From Balanoglossus misakiensis (lineage: Eukaryota > Hemichordata): DNA of 64,000 bases. The position numbers and the translations under genes are program-made. The notes under the pieces are model-generated. The model saw only the letters and a list, made by a program, of their open reading frames with translations, was not told the DNA's origin and did no database searches. The stretch covers positions 7,626,001-7,690,000 of the forward strand of contig CM082597.2 in assembly GCA_040954595.2 (NCBI GenBank). The letters run 5' to 3'. Shown here in pieces: positions 39,036 through 50,383 of the stretch (within the stretch, counting starts at the first letter, position 1; each line of letters opens with the position of its first letter).

Positions 39036-42000
39036 CTGTAAAAAAGTAACGGATTAGCTCAGGACATTCGATTCCCCAGAACACAGGTTTTCGGAAAAGA
39101 CATAAAGACATGCAACGTAATGTAAAGGGCGCAGATGAACAAAAATCATTCGAGGGATTTTACTCAGCGAATTTCTTACGTGTGTGGCAGTTTTGAGTCA
39201 TTTTCCTGGCGATGAATAAATATCAAACATGGTGGATATTAGGATCCACGACACAAAAGTAAAAAGAAATCACCAAAAATCGCCCGTACACGAGAGAAAA
39301 TTGCTGAGCAAAATTCACCCTTTTTATTCAAAATTCCCTCGTGTGCGGCGGCCTTGCACGATGTTTGAGTCACGTTGGATCGAATAATGCATGATGTGAA
39401 ATACTGGCAGTGAGCAATAAAACGTCCTGAATGCTTAACAGGTGTACGCATTTGTTCGTAGAGAGCTGCCAGTGGCGATATCTTGTTTACTGAATAAGAG
39501 CGATACAACGTAGCTTCCAATATTAGCTATCATACCAGACTTTGAGGCTTGTCCCGGTATCAGCATGCTGTCGTTTTTGGATTGATGGGTAAATGTGCCT
39601 CTGATATCTGTTGAATCTGGCGTCGATCGGTTGATAGCTTTGTCGCTGTAATCATCATCTCGAGCAGAAATTGTTGTCTTGTCTTGGGAAAAACAGAATC
39701 AACAGAAAATGAATTAAAACAAACACGCTTTACAATTTACCCTAGACCTCTAACTGTATGCGCTTAATCGCCATGTTTCCTATATATTTTTTTTTGGGGG
39801 GGGGGGGGGTGACGCAATCGATTTTATATAAGCACACGGAGTTTCAAGGCACCTTGCATTACATAAATTTAATACACTGTACATTAACACCATCACCGAA
39901 TAAATTCATATCACTACAATACAAGATCCACGAAGGTCTCCGACGATTCGGAACCGTATATCACATTAACTCTATCATTATACAACAAGGTTGCCATGAA
40001 AAGTGCACCGACATATTCATACGTGCCTCTATCAACAGTCTTGCCAGTGTAGACTGCACTCCCGTCGCTTCCAACTGCCAGTAGATCTGCTGTCGGCGCA
40101 TGAGTGACAATTGAAGTGAGGACTGGATTGTCGACCGTAGTTGGCGCTATGAGAAGAATGTGAAAATAGAGATGTATGTATAGCGTTGTGACCGAGGGCC
40201 TACGTACCTACATATACAATAAGGTACAACATTTTTCTAAGCCTGGCTTACGTATATGACTTTATCTTTCTCAAAGCATAATTAACATGAACACACGTTA
40301 TTCATGACGCAGTCTGTTTCCTGAGGGACTGTGTCAATGAGAAAACAAGTTTTGAGTATATGTTTTTTTCCACATGTGAAAACGCAAGAAGTTGAAGGAA
40401 GATAGTGGTACAAGATTGGCAGGAATGTAAGCTTCAGTCAGAGTCATTCAAACACCCAGCCAGCCGCCCACCAGCGCTAGCCGCCCCTACGCAACATTCT
40501 AAAATACGATGAAAATTATCTGACAGTGGTAAGGTGAGATATAACAACGAACATGAATTCTCTGTGTCTGAGCCACCAGTGCTTGCTTCGGATACGAAAC
40601 GAAAACTGTCGTCAGAACCTGTGAATTTGAAATAAACATACAATAAAATAAAAGTCAGGGATGCAACAAAGTGGGATAACAAATTCTGAAGGGTACCCCT
40701 GTCGAGTGACAGCCTCTGGGTGAAGGCTAGAGCCAACTGTTGAACCGACATCAAGTTTCACGAAACAAAGTCACTTGCTGGACATGCAGGCATGAACCAC
40801 AACTAAACGAAAATCTCTCGAACTATATATTTAGTATTGGGGCAGGGCATACATTCGCCTTCAAATCTAGAGGCACTACTGTCTGTATCTGCGCCAGTTC
40901 CTGACGAATACAAGGAGACGAAAGGCTTAGTAACTCTAGGAACTCTCTAAGATTGTCAAAATGAATAAAAAATGAAACACTTAATTGAATCAACAGTTAT
41001 TGTAAATATTGAGATCTGGTTCAATCGTGATATTTTCTATAACTTAGATTGTGCATACCTCCGCTTTCAAATTCAGTGCCATTGCTATCTGCCTCGCGCT
41101 CTGTACCTGTATAAATGAACGAAACGCATGACTCGTTGATTGAAGTAAAATAAGAGCTTGGACATATCAAAGGGAAATGAACTAAAAATAAATAATAAAT
41201 AGACGATAGAGAAAGTCAATCAGACAACAATGGTAACACCCATACGAAATTGACTCCCATTAACACCTAACTTTACACCACATGCTCTTAACAAAGATGT
41301 TCTGAGTGCACCTGGAATCGAAACTGAATTGGCCAATCAGCATGCTGATACGGGTTGCGTCAAAACTGCAGAAATTGAAGACGATATTACGAATATTGAC
41401 ACATGTGGCGCTAACATACATAACACCACCAATAATGGCAGTGGTGACGTCACCGATTCCAGTGACGCCAACGGAATCGTGATATAAAATTATAATAAAA
41501 TACTGACGTAGACCAAATAATAAATTGAACCTTGTGATGAATTGGCAGGGCCAATGCCTGGATTAACGGTAACAGCTACAGACTTTATAGGCGATGTCTG
41601 TGATTCTACCACATGGATTGCATACGATGTTGAGCCGGTCAGTAATGTGAAATCGCAGTACTTTTTACCCATAGCGTCTGTTGCAACTTTATCCCAGAAA
41701 GGTTCTTGAAATTTCGCGAGAACGATTCCGTCGCCTTCCAACGTCAATCCGTACAGCGATGACTTGGTCGGTGACAGCGCCACTTTTATGACCCCATAAC
41801 TGTGTTGTACTGGCCCTACCCAGGATGACTGTTGACTTGACCAGAGGTATAAACTGTTGTCTGTACCGACGCTGACCAGTAAATCCTCAGCACCGACGGC
41901 CACGCCTATCGCGCAGCATGAAGTTGAAATTGCCTCCGTCCATTGGCCACTTATTCTTGATTTCAATTTGCCCTCTGTATCCAAGGCGATTAAATCCCCA

Positions 42001-45000
42001 GTACTCAAGACTTCGACATCAGTGATCGGTTCAGTGTCCAAAAGATTCATATTGTCTCGCAATTCATTTCCCGAGTACAGTTGATTGTCCGTTCCCACGA
42101 ACAGAAATGGTTGTTCTACGAAAAAATTCCGATTTCAACACTGTTAGTATACTAGTATTCGCACACAACGTAGATAAATAAATAAATAAATAAATATATT
42201 GATTAATTAATTAATTAATTAATAAACTGCGACATCAGTGATCGGTTCAGTGTCTTCGAGATTCATGGGATCTTCTGCTTGGCCACCCGTACACGAGTAC
42301 AGTTTATTGTCAACCCCCACCAACAGAACAGATAATACTGGAATGAACGAACGGGAGAAATGGGTGTGGCAGTCAAGAAGTTAGTGTTAATCAACAGTGA
42401 ACTTGTCGGTAGACATTTGTGAATTTGGTTTTGTATTGTAAATTTCATATCATTCTGATGTGGCACTTTTTCTCACCTGCTGTGTCTGTACTCCCTTTGG
42501 TGGTCAGATTCCCAGCACAGATCGCCAGGTAGGAGTTACCCACGTACAGAGGAACACCTGCAGGCTCTTCATCCGGCCTGAATATGAATGTGAAGTCGGC
42601 GAGAGGAGGACCATCATCAGCCACATGTGAATCCACCCACACAAAAGGATATTGAAACTCTGCCATCAGGATGGTGTGCCTGTCACTGGACAGGGCGAAT
42701 ATCATAAAATTCGCCACGACAACAGTAAGCACCCCTCCGCTGTTTACTGGTGTTTGCCAAACGCCTGATAACGACTGCCTCGTAACCAACATGTTGTCTT
42801 CGTTAACACCGAGAACTAATTCATCCCTTGAATTGAACCAAGCCGCACTTATTACACAGCAGCTGTTGGGAATAATTTGCCACCCGGGTGTCGACATGGA
42901 TTCTTTCGTCTGTAGCTCATTTGCTTCGCTCACTCCGAGCAGCACGCCGTCGCCGATATCGACGTCTTTCGTTGAAGCGGTGCCGGGAATCGGGCCGGAC
43001 GTCAACTTTATCCCTCCCGTGGAACTCACAGTTACCAGTTCCAAGGAAGCAGTAACTAAGACGAAGTAAAAATCTTGGGGCGCGTCTGAAACATCTCGTG
43101 TTTTTCTGTGATCAAAGTGTTTTGCGTGTAGCACCGTGGTTTCACCGGCTTCTGAAATAAACGTGGAACAAACACCATTTTACCCGTGTAAATTGGTCGC
43201 CAAGTTATATTCCTGGCACGCTCGACATATGTGAACGACAACAAAACACGGTAACGGAATACAGTCATTGGTGCAAGTGTAACCACTGTGCAGCTAAATC
43301 GAACATTTTCACTTTGACAATCGCTTTGACAAAGGTGCACCGTCATATGGTCATCAGGAGACATCGATTGTAATTAAAGCTGCAAGCAGCATTGAATGGG
43401 CCCAAGCATAGGGATAATAACCATTAGACTCTATTCAGGGTTGTACCATTCAAATGTGTAGGCTGTATTTGCTCTGGATGTGGAGATATGGGGAAGTAGG
43501 CAACCACCCGAAATGGATGTCCTACAAGTACAAACACAACAACCAAAAGTGAACTTCTACGATATGTAAGTACTTCAGTAAGTACTTCAAAGGTCAGCTG
43601 AGGGTACCCAAAAATTTGGCCAAAAATTTGGATTCCTATTTGGTTCATATTCAAGACAACGGAAAATCCTCGCCCTTTGGGTTTGTCAAATTAGATATGG
43701 CCACAATAATGAGTTACGCAAGTAAGTTACAGGTGGCCCCAGGAATTTAGCATTTCATGACGGTCCTACCCTACCCCTCCAAACACCTGACTATATATGA
43801 TGTGCATGCTAACATATGTAAAGCAGATCAATGGACACCTGAGGTCACCCCAAAATTTGACAAAAAAATTTCATTCCTGTTTATGTCATGTGCAACAAAT
43901 CCTACATTTGCAGCCCTTTTACTTTGCCTACCATTAGGTATGCACGTAATATATGAATCAAGCAGGTGTCACATGTATCCCCCTGTATTTGGCATTTCAT
44001 GATAGTTTCATCCCTCCAAATACCAAAGCTGCACCTGTACAACGTGCTGAGATATGGCACTGTACGACAGAGGTCATCCAAATCACCTTATACATTTGGG
44101 CAAAAACCAACTGACACTTATATTCGTCCCTGTGGAACAAAAACCACACTTATCGCCCTGTTGATTAGTGTCCAAGTAAATGTACAAAACCAATGACTTA
44201 GGCAGGTGCAACAGGTGACCCTGTCTTTGGTATATCATTATAGTCCCATCCGTATATGCCCCCAAGCCAAAGCTGCATGCATCTGCTGTTATTCACTAAG
44301 CAAAAGTAGGTGAAATGTCACATAAGGTCGCCCACAACTTGACAGGAAAATCGGACTTCATATTGATCCATGTGCAACAAATACCACACCAGCATCCCTT
44401 TCATTGACCCAACAATTACGCATGCACATAATTATTGAGTTACGCAGGAGTCACAGGTGAACCCCGAATCGGGCGTATTATTTTGGTCCCATACAGCTGC
44501 ATGTAGCTGCGTGCCGTTACGGGCGACCTGATAACCCCCACGGCCATCTGCGGGCCGACCCCCATACTGAATGTCCAGTTGCAACGTCACGACTGAAGTA
44601 GGAACTTTTGAACGGCAACGAAGCCTGATCTCTGATTATTGCTGGTACCATACTCCCTTCGTGCAAGAAGATCACTGGTCTGCTTACGTATTTCGGCCAA
44701 TTTCCCCACTACTATCCACTACATGTGACTACCATGCTACTGAAACCTCCCACAACATTAGCGACTTAGGGTCAATGTCCACTGCCACAATGTTAACCAG
44801 TGTAGGCGGGTCTGCGTAGACACATTTGAACGGCAACAGCTAACTAACTCAGCGTAATTCAATAAAACGCCCTAACACAGCCTGAACTCCGATTATGTGT
44901 TGTCCCAAAATTCATTCCGTGGAAAATTATCACTGGTCTGTTTACGTATTTCAGCCGATTTTCCAAGGACTGCTGCAACCCGTGAGTACCCTGCTATTAA

Positions 45001-45910
45001 TGAGACCTCCACAACATTACGTAATGACGGTCAAAGTCCGATGCTCCAGTGTTCGTCCTCAGCCCACCAAAAAATGCGAAAAATATTACAAAAAACTTCT
45101 TCTCAAAATCGACGTGGCCTAGGACCTTGAAATTTGGCACAGGGGATTTTGGCCACATGGTCTGCAAAAATCGCGAAAAGAATGTACATGCCCCCATTAA
45201 CGGGCAAATTAGGTCAATTTGAAAATTTCGCTTGATTATAGCCACCAAGTCACGTGACTAATTACAAATTCAAAGGGCAGGTGCACCAGTACTCACGGGC
45301 CCCAACCACCGTGCCAAGTATCATAAGCACAGAGGCAAGGGTTTCAGAGAAAAGTACGGCCGAAAAAAAAGACTCAAGAAAAAAGAAGAAAAACTGCAGC
45401 AATAACAGGAGGGGCCCAAGCGCCCTCAGGCCCTCAGGCGCTTTGGCCCCTAATTATATATGACCAAAACAACTTCAATAACACAATCACACATATAATG
45501 GCTCTTCGTGTGAAAAAATCACTAGCTTTACAAATCAACTACAGTACATGCAATCACGGTGTGCGTACATTCTTGTTAATGAACATTCACGACCTGTCCC
45601 CTCATATGTCGGCCTAATCGTTAGCCACATGGTGGCAGAACTGTGAATACCAAATAGAGATTTATAAATATCACCGTCAACAACATCGAACCTTTATACA
45701 AAAATGCCGAGTCGGATATTTACCGTGGCACTCGGCGATATCGCAAAGTAACGTTTAACTTGCAAGTAATCGAATGAAAACAAAGCCAACCGTACCATTC
45801 CATCGTTCTCCATTTCTTGTCTCTGCCACATCAGCGACCATTACCATCAAAACGCAGACATAAATTCTCACAATCGTTGACATGACTGCACTGATTGGGT
45901 TTTTGGTCAT
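38893..45910 (-). CDS. Type I membrane protein with two propeller-like ectodomains
   Basis: Exons (minus strand): 45796-45910, 42477-43151, 41531-42115, 41059-41106, 40853-40900, possibly 40577-40618, 39536-39682, 38893-39035. Without the uncertain exon this gives 586 residues. Each junction is GT-AG and every intron is phase 1. Order: signal peptide (RIYVCVLMVMVA, residues 16-27), ectodomain 1 on one 675-base exon, ectodomain 2 on one 585-base exon, two 16-residue acidic linkers, a 49-residue Ser/Asp-rich stalk, one membrane helix (IIGISVVAVIAASLIAFL) and a basic tail (RRKYKKKK). The ectodomains are paralogous and built from repeats like LVLGVNEDNMLV followed by a Trp, and SCC-containing strands, recalling tectonin or tachylectin-2-type propellers. 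That fold call is inference. I recognise no named family. A cell-surface binding role is possible but unproven. Confidence 0.7.
39536..39682 (-). CDS. Stalk exon
   Basis: A 147-base exon (49 codons, phase 1-1) between TTTTCCCAAG and TCTG|GTATGA encodes a hydrophilic Ser/Thr/Asp-rich segment (TISARDDDYSDKAINRSTPD) suited to a juxtamembrane stalk. Confidence 0.55.
39914..40146 (-). CDS. Possible alternative exon ending in a stop
   Basis: After a CTCATAG acceptor in phase 1, an open frame of 76 residues (LTSIVTHAPTADLLAVGSDG, AVYTGKTVDRGTYEYVGALF) ends in TAG at 39914-39916. LLAVGSDGSAVYTG resembles the strand pattern of the ectodomains. If spliced in, the protein would end before the membrane helix and be secreted. 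It could equally be a truncated third-domain relic. Confidence 0.4.
40577..40618 (-). CDS. Possible mini-exon c
   Basis: A 42-base candidate (SDDSFRFVSEAST) follows AATTCACAG and could end at ACTG|GTGGCT in phase 1. The donor is weak, so it may be a decayed copy of the linker exon. Confidence 0.3.
40853..40900 (-). CDS. Mini-exon b, 16-residue acidic linker
   Basis: A second 48-base symmetric exon (TGADTDSSASRFEGE) has acceptor TATTCGTCAG and donor T|GTATGC. It has Gly/Ser/Asp-rich linker composition. Confidence 0.55.
41059..41106 (-). CDS. Mini-exon a, 16-residue acidic linker
   Basis: A 48-base exon between ATTTATACAG and GAG|GTATGC encodes about 16 residues (TEREADSNGTEFESG). It is symmetric 1-1. 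It is paralogous to the exon at 40853-40900, sharing its length and a (D/A)S-x3-FE pattern, and the two donors match at GTATGC. Short size alone would be weak evidence; the paired copy is what supports it. Confidence 0.6.
41254..41487 (+). other. Unassigned 77-codon open stretch in intron 3
   Basis: Antisense to the propeller-like gene, a stop-free frame includes GIETELANQHADTGCVKTAE, then CGANIHNTTNNGSGDVTDSS, ending in TAA. It has no start codon. The composition is protein-like but the family is not recognised; it could be a mobile-element relic. Confidence 0.2.
41531..42115 (-). CDS. Exon 3, propeller-like ectodomain 2
   Basis: It is 585 bases (195 codons), phase 1 on both sides. The acceptor is TTTTTTCGTAG and the donor CAAG|GTTCAA. 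Repeats are LFVGTDNQLYSG, LIALDTEGKLKSR...QWTEAISTSCCAIGVAV and LVSVGTDNSLYLW...SWVGPVQHS. The closing block IVLAKFQEPFWDKV then CDFTLL parallels ectodomain 1, so the two exons arose by duplication. Confidence 0.8.
42172..42228. repeat. (AAAT)n/(AATT)n microsatellite
   Basis: A TAAA run followed by an ATTA/TTAA run lies immediately 3' (minus strand) of the truncated exon copy at 42219-42337. Confidence 0.95.
42219..42337 (-). pseudogene. Truncated duplicate of exon 3
   Basis: After an acceptor-like ATTCCAG the phase-1 frame reads VLLVGVDNKLYSCTGG, then NLEDTEPITDVAVY and stops. This matches the first 40 residues or so of exon 3 (FLFVGTDNQLYSG...LDTEPITDVEVL) before running into the microsatellite. 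Only the 5' piece was copied or kept. It lies between exons 2 and 3. Confidence 0.75.
42477..43151 (-). CDS. Exon 2, propeller-like ectodomain 1
   Basis: It is exactly 675 bases (225 codons) between TTTATTTCAG and the donor GCAG|GTGAGA, phase 1 on both sides. Repeating units include LLGVSEANELQTK...GWQIIPNSCCVISAAW and LVLGVNEDNMLVTR...VWQTPVNSGGVLTVVV. It ends with a block (ILMAEFQYPFVW, ADFTFIF) that matches the end of ectodomain 2. Confidence 0.8.
43335..45460 (+). repeat. Repeat R3, near-complete copy in intron 1
   Basis: The element runs from ATTAAAGCTGCAAGCAGC (43374) to about 45455. Its end forms a hairpin (GGGGCCCAAGCGCC / GGCGCTTTGGCCCC) followed by CTAAT. The 38 bases before it (GGTGCACCGTCATATGGTCA...) also precede the copy at 47621 but not the one at 36892, so this interval is part of a segmental duplication. 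It contains short open frames only. Terminal hairpins and a CTAA end hint at a Helitron-like non-autonomous element; that is inference. Confidence 0.8.
45796..45910 (-). CDS. Exon 1, signal peptide
   Basis: The ATG at 45910 opens a frame with a basic start (MTKNPIS) and a hydrophobic core (VRIYVCVLMVMVADVAE), followed by the donor G|GTACGG. It carries one base into exon 2, whose acceptor completes Glu. No other exon in the model supplies a signal sequence. Intron 1 (43152-45795) contains repeat R3. Confidence 0.7.
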
Positions 45911-47582
45911 GGGTTACAAGTAAAACCTGTAAGAGAATACGCGGAAACACATAACAATCAGTTTGAAGAACGTATTGGCCTCTTGCATTGTGACATGAGC
46001 GAATCGCAGTACTAGTAATTCTAAAGATGTGTCAAAGTCTTGCAGAAAAACAGAAAGACACTGGTGATACGCACCTTGTTCGAGCATTTGGTGAAATGAC
46101 GCCCCGCGTATGGCGATATCATCTCCAGATTTTAGGCGCTGCGGGCAGTTGAGTGTACCGTAACAGGTTTAATGCCTGTCAACGCTTTTTATCTATAGTT
46201 TTAAATTTCACACCGAGGGAGTGTCTTGGACGATAATGTATTTTGCTCACGGTCAGTTTTTTCTCATGCAACTTTAGATTATTCTCTCTTAAAATTGATA
46301 GTTAAATTTTGGGCGTTACCGTGAATTATTTTGAATGCGAGAGCAAAAATGTTCACAGATCTGAAATTCAAAAGAGTCGCAACGCTGTATATTAATTTTA
46401 TGGAGAAATGTCAATTTGGGATTTTTTTTAATTAAAAAATGAGACGGTGAACACCAAGTTTAGCTTAACTCAAATTTCTGCAAAGTGCCTAGCTTCCTAC
46501 AAAACAGAAGACGATATCCATTGGTCTATTATGTTAAAATACACGAATTATTTTTCTGCCACGTTAGCGAATTCTAGCTGCAGATGTATTATTTTAATAC
46601 GTGAAGTGTAGATTTTAGGTATACAGTTACATGTATCTGAATCAGTAATGAAATGCCCAGTTCAAGCCTAAAGGTAAACATCTGCTACTGTAGAGTGCAC
46701 AAGATAATTAAGAAGGGCGTGTTCGAAGTTACTTGCGCGTTTGCCCAGTTTGCACATGTAAAAATCTTACGCTATGTCTATGTTTTTGTAAAGTTCAGCG
46801 AATTTCAGTGTGTATGGGGACTATCCATCCGGCCGCGCTTCAAAACCCCGGAAGGTGCACGTCACCGTGACAGTCGCCTATGCAAATTTAGCCATAGTCT
46901 TGAATAAATTTTCTCGCTGGGAAAAAATATCAAACACGTTGCATATTTTTGCCCAACGACACAATAGAAAAACAAATAAAAAGAAATTTAAAATCATCCG
47001 AACACGAGGGGAAATTTGCTTAGCAAAATGTTTGCGAATAATTTTTGCAGCATGTGCGATAACCTTTGGTTCAAACAATTGTCAGTGACGTCATTAAAAC
47101 CTCCAACACTATCCGAAACGTCATATTTCTCCTAGTACATCCCTATTTGCCGTACTAGCAGTTGGTGGCGACATTAAAAAATTCCTATCAGAAAGAACTG
47201 AGTCACATTTCGTTGACCTTTCCGAACTTTTGACCAGCAGGTGCAAACTGTCTTGCAATGTACGCGTTTTTAATATATATTTAAATTTGATGACTAGACA
47301 AGCGTTTTCAATCAACTAGGTCACCAACAGAGTTCAGCTAATTAATTCAGACCCCGACAATTCTGGTTGGTCAATACAATCCACACGCTGAAGCTGGTAG
47401 ACAGCGGGCCTTATGATTGGTCAATTACGCTCTCTACTCTTGGAACAGGTGTGGCAACGTGAGACGCTCAGCGCTCCAGACAATTTACGTTGACCCGGCC
47501 TGGGCGTTGACCTATAACATTTGTTCGCATCTCTGTGTTTCTAAACCACGCTATTGATTCCGGCTTCAGCCCACGAGAGAAG
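45911..47582. other. Upstream region of the propeller-like gene
   Basis: It holds the promoter side of the minus-strand gene. I see no TATA box at the expected distance and no recognisable exon on either strand. CCAAT/ATTGG-type motifs occur near 47370-47430 but are too common to interpret. Confidence 0.35.
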
Positions 47583-49570
47583 GTGCACCGTCATATGGTC
47601 ATCAGGAGACATCGATTGTAATTAAAGCTGCAAGCAGCATGGAAGGGGCCCAAGCATAGAGTGAATAACCATTAGACTCCATTCAGGGTTGTACCATTCA
47701 AATGCATAGGCTGTATTTGCTCTGGATGTGGAGATGTGGGGAAGTAGGCAACCACCCGAAATGGATGTCCTACAAGTACAAACACAACAACCAAAGGTGA
47801 ACTTCTACGTTGTAAGTACTTCAGTAAGTACTTCAAAGGTCAGCTGAGGGTACCCAAAAATTGGGCGAAGAATTAGGATTCTTATTTGGTTCATATTCAA
47901 GACAACGGAAAATCCTCGCCCTTTTGGGTTTGTCAAATTAGATATGGCCACAATAATGAGTTACGCAAGTAAGTTACAGGTGGCCCCAGGAATTTAGCAT
48001 TTCATGACGGTCCTACCCTACCCCTCCAAACACCTGACTATATATGATGTGCATGCTAACATATGTAAAGCAGGTCAATGGACACCTGAGGTCACCCCAA
48101 AATTTGACAAAAAAATTTCATTCCTGTTTATGTCATGTGCAACAAATCCTACATTTGCAGCCCTTTTACTTTGCCTACCATTAGGTATGCACGTAATATA
48201 TGAATCAAGCAGGTGTCAAAGGTATCCCCCTGTATTTGGCATTTCATGATAGTTTCATCCCTCCAAATACCAAAGCTGCACCTGTACAACGTTAACGGGC
48301 TGAGATATGGCACTGTACGACAGAGGTCATCCAAATCACCTTATACATTTGGGCAAAAACCAACTGACACTTACATTCGTCCCTGTGGAACAAAAACCAC
48401 ACATATCGCCCCCTTGGTTAGTGTCCAATTAAATGTACAAAATCAATGACTTAGGCAGGTGCAACAGGTGACCCCGCCTTTGGTATATCATTATGGTCCC
48501 ATCTGTATACCCCCCCCCCCCCACGCCAAAGCTGCATGCATCTGCTGTCATTCACTAAGCAAAAGTAGGTGAAATGTCACATAAGGTCGCCCACAACTTG
48601 ACAGGAAAATCGGACTTCATATTGATCCATGTGCAACAAATACCACGCTAGCATCCCTTTCATTGACCCCACAATTACGCATGCACATAAGTGAGTTACG
48701 CAGGTGTCACAGGTGACCCCCGAATCGGCCGTATTATTTTGGTCCCATACAGCTGCATGAAGCTGCGTGCCATTACGGGCGACCTGATAACCCCCAAGGC
48801 CACCTGCGGGCCGAACCCCATACTGAACGCCCAGTTGCAACGTCACGACTGAAGTAGGAACTTTTGAACGGCAACGGAGCCTGATCTCTGATTATTGCTA
48901 GTATCATTGGTCTGCTGACGTATATTTCGGCCGATTTCCCGAACTACTATCCAGTACAGTGTAGCCGGGTCTGCGTAGACACATATAACGGCAACAGCTA
49001 ACAAACTCAGCGTAATTCAATAAAACGCCCTAACACAGCCTGAACTCCGATAATGTGTTGTCCCAAAATTCATTCTGTGGAAAATAATCATTGGTCTGTT
49101 TACGTATTTCAGCCAATTTTCCAAGGACTACTGCAACCCGCCAGAAGTGAGTACCCTGCTATTGAGACTTCCACAACATTACGTCATGACCGATGCCCCA
49201 GTGTTCATCCTCAGCCCACCAAAAAATGCGAAAAATATTGCAAAAACTTCTTCTCAAAATCGACGTGGCCTAGGACCTTGAAATTTGGCACAGGGGATTT
49301 TGGCCACATGGTATACAAAAATCGCGAAAAGAATGTACATGTCCCCATTAACGTGCAAATTAGGTCAATTTGAAAATTTCGCTTGATTATAGCCACCAAG
49401 TCACGTGACTAATTACAAATTCAAAGGGCAGGTGCACCAGTACTCATGGGCCCCAACCACCGTGCCAAGTTTCATAGGCGTAGGTCCAGGGATTTTTGAG
49501 AAAAAAGGGAGCAAAAAGACGACTCAGGAAGAAAGAAGAAAAACTCCAGCAATAACAGAAGGGGCCCAAT
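47583..49570 (+). repeat. Repeat R3, second large copy with shared flank
   Basis: It matches 43335-45420 throughout, offset about 4245 bases, including the 38-base non-repeat flank. It has a poly-C expansion at about 48509 and several deletions. It stops within GAAGGGGCCCAA at about 49568, losing the terminal hairpin. Confidence 0.85.
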
Positions 49571-50049
49571 ATGAAATTAGTTTTCATTTCATTTGGCTTT
49601 ATTTCCTAGATAAACAGTTTTCCTAGATAAACAGGTTTGACTGTATACTGTCAGTCACCAATTTCTATTCGCTTCTTATCTCCGCTAGTACAGCCGTTTT
49701 CAACTGGTTGTGGTGTTGAATCCACCCACAAGTTGAGGTCAAAAGTTCTGGAAGTAACACAATGGACAATTCTTTACACAAAGATAACAGTTGCAAACTT
49801 TGACAGAAAATGAAAGAGTTGGCCTATATTGCAGGTTACTGTGTGAGTCAGTGGCTGATTGTATGATAACAATTCATTCTACACTTTATGTGGAATAAAT
49901 ATGTTGTATTGTTTCTTAGGGGAGATTAACCATTTGATTTCTGGGGGTGGGGATTTGGTATGCCAGCAAATTTGTTTTGGCCACAGTTAGAACAATTACA
50001 TTGTATTAGGACCCATGCACAGGTGCCTGATGATGTCGATCTGCTGTAG
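49571..50049. other. Unassigned, with a lone transposon right end
   Basis: ACAGGTTTGACTGTATACTG at 49631-49650 equals the right terminus of the MITE at 50050-50218, so a second, broken copy ends here. Nothing else is recognised. Confidence 0.6.
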
Positions 50050-50218
50050 TACAGTCGAACCTGTCTATAGTGGCCAGTTAAGGGACTCTCCTGAACTGGC
50101 CTTTATAGACAGATGATGGCCTCTATATACAGGTCAATTAATGCATATGTAAATTGCACAGGGACTGTAACAAAGTGGCCACTATATAGAGGTAGCCACT
50201 AATACAGGTTTGACTGTA
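50050..50218. repeat. Tc1/pogo-like MITE with TA target duplication
   Basis: CAGTCGAACCTGTCTATAG at 50052 and its inverted partner ending ACAGGTTTGACTG at 50216 are flanked by TA on both sides. The inner TGGCC-ACTATA parts also pair imperfectly. About 165 bases with no protein fits a pogo-type miniature element. Confidence 0.75.
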
Positions 50219-50383
50219 TACTGTAAACATAGTATACTACAGCTATGGCAGTTTGACATCGACAGACACCTGTTGCCCAGCCACACACAAACGCGAGCGC
50301 GTCAAATTGCTAACTTGTGTTGGAATTGAAGTAAATTTGTGATTTTAATGAGTACTAGTGCTTTTGTATTGTGTTTGTTACAG

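Noticed and set aside
43757-44002. A nearly identical 81-codon frame at 43757-44002 and 48004-48249
   Set aside because: The two frames are identical because the whole R3 block is duplicated. Neighbouring sequence has no splice or start context and the frame is not conserved in the R3 fragment at 36892.
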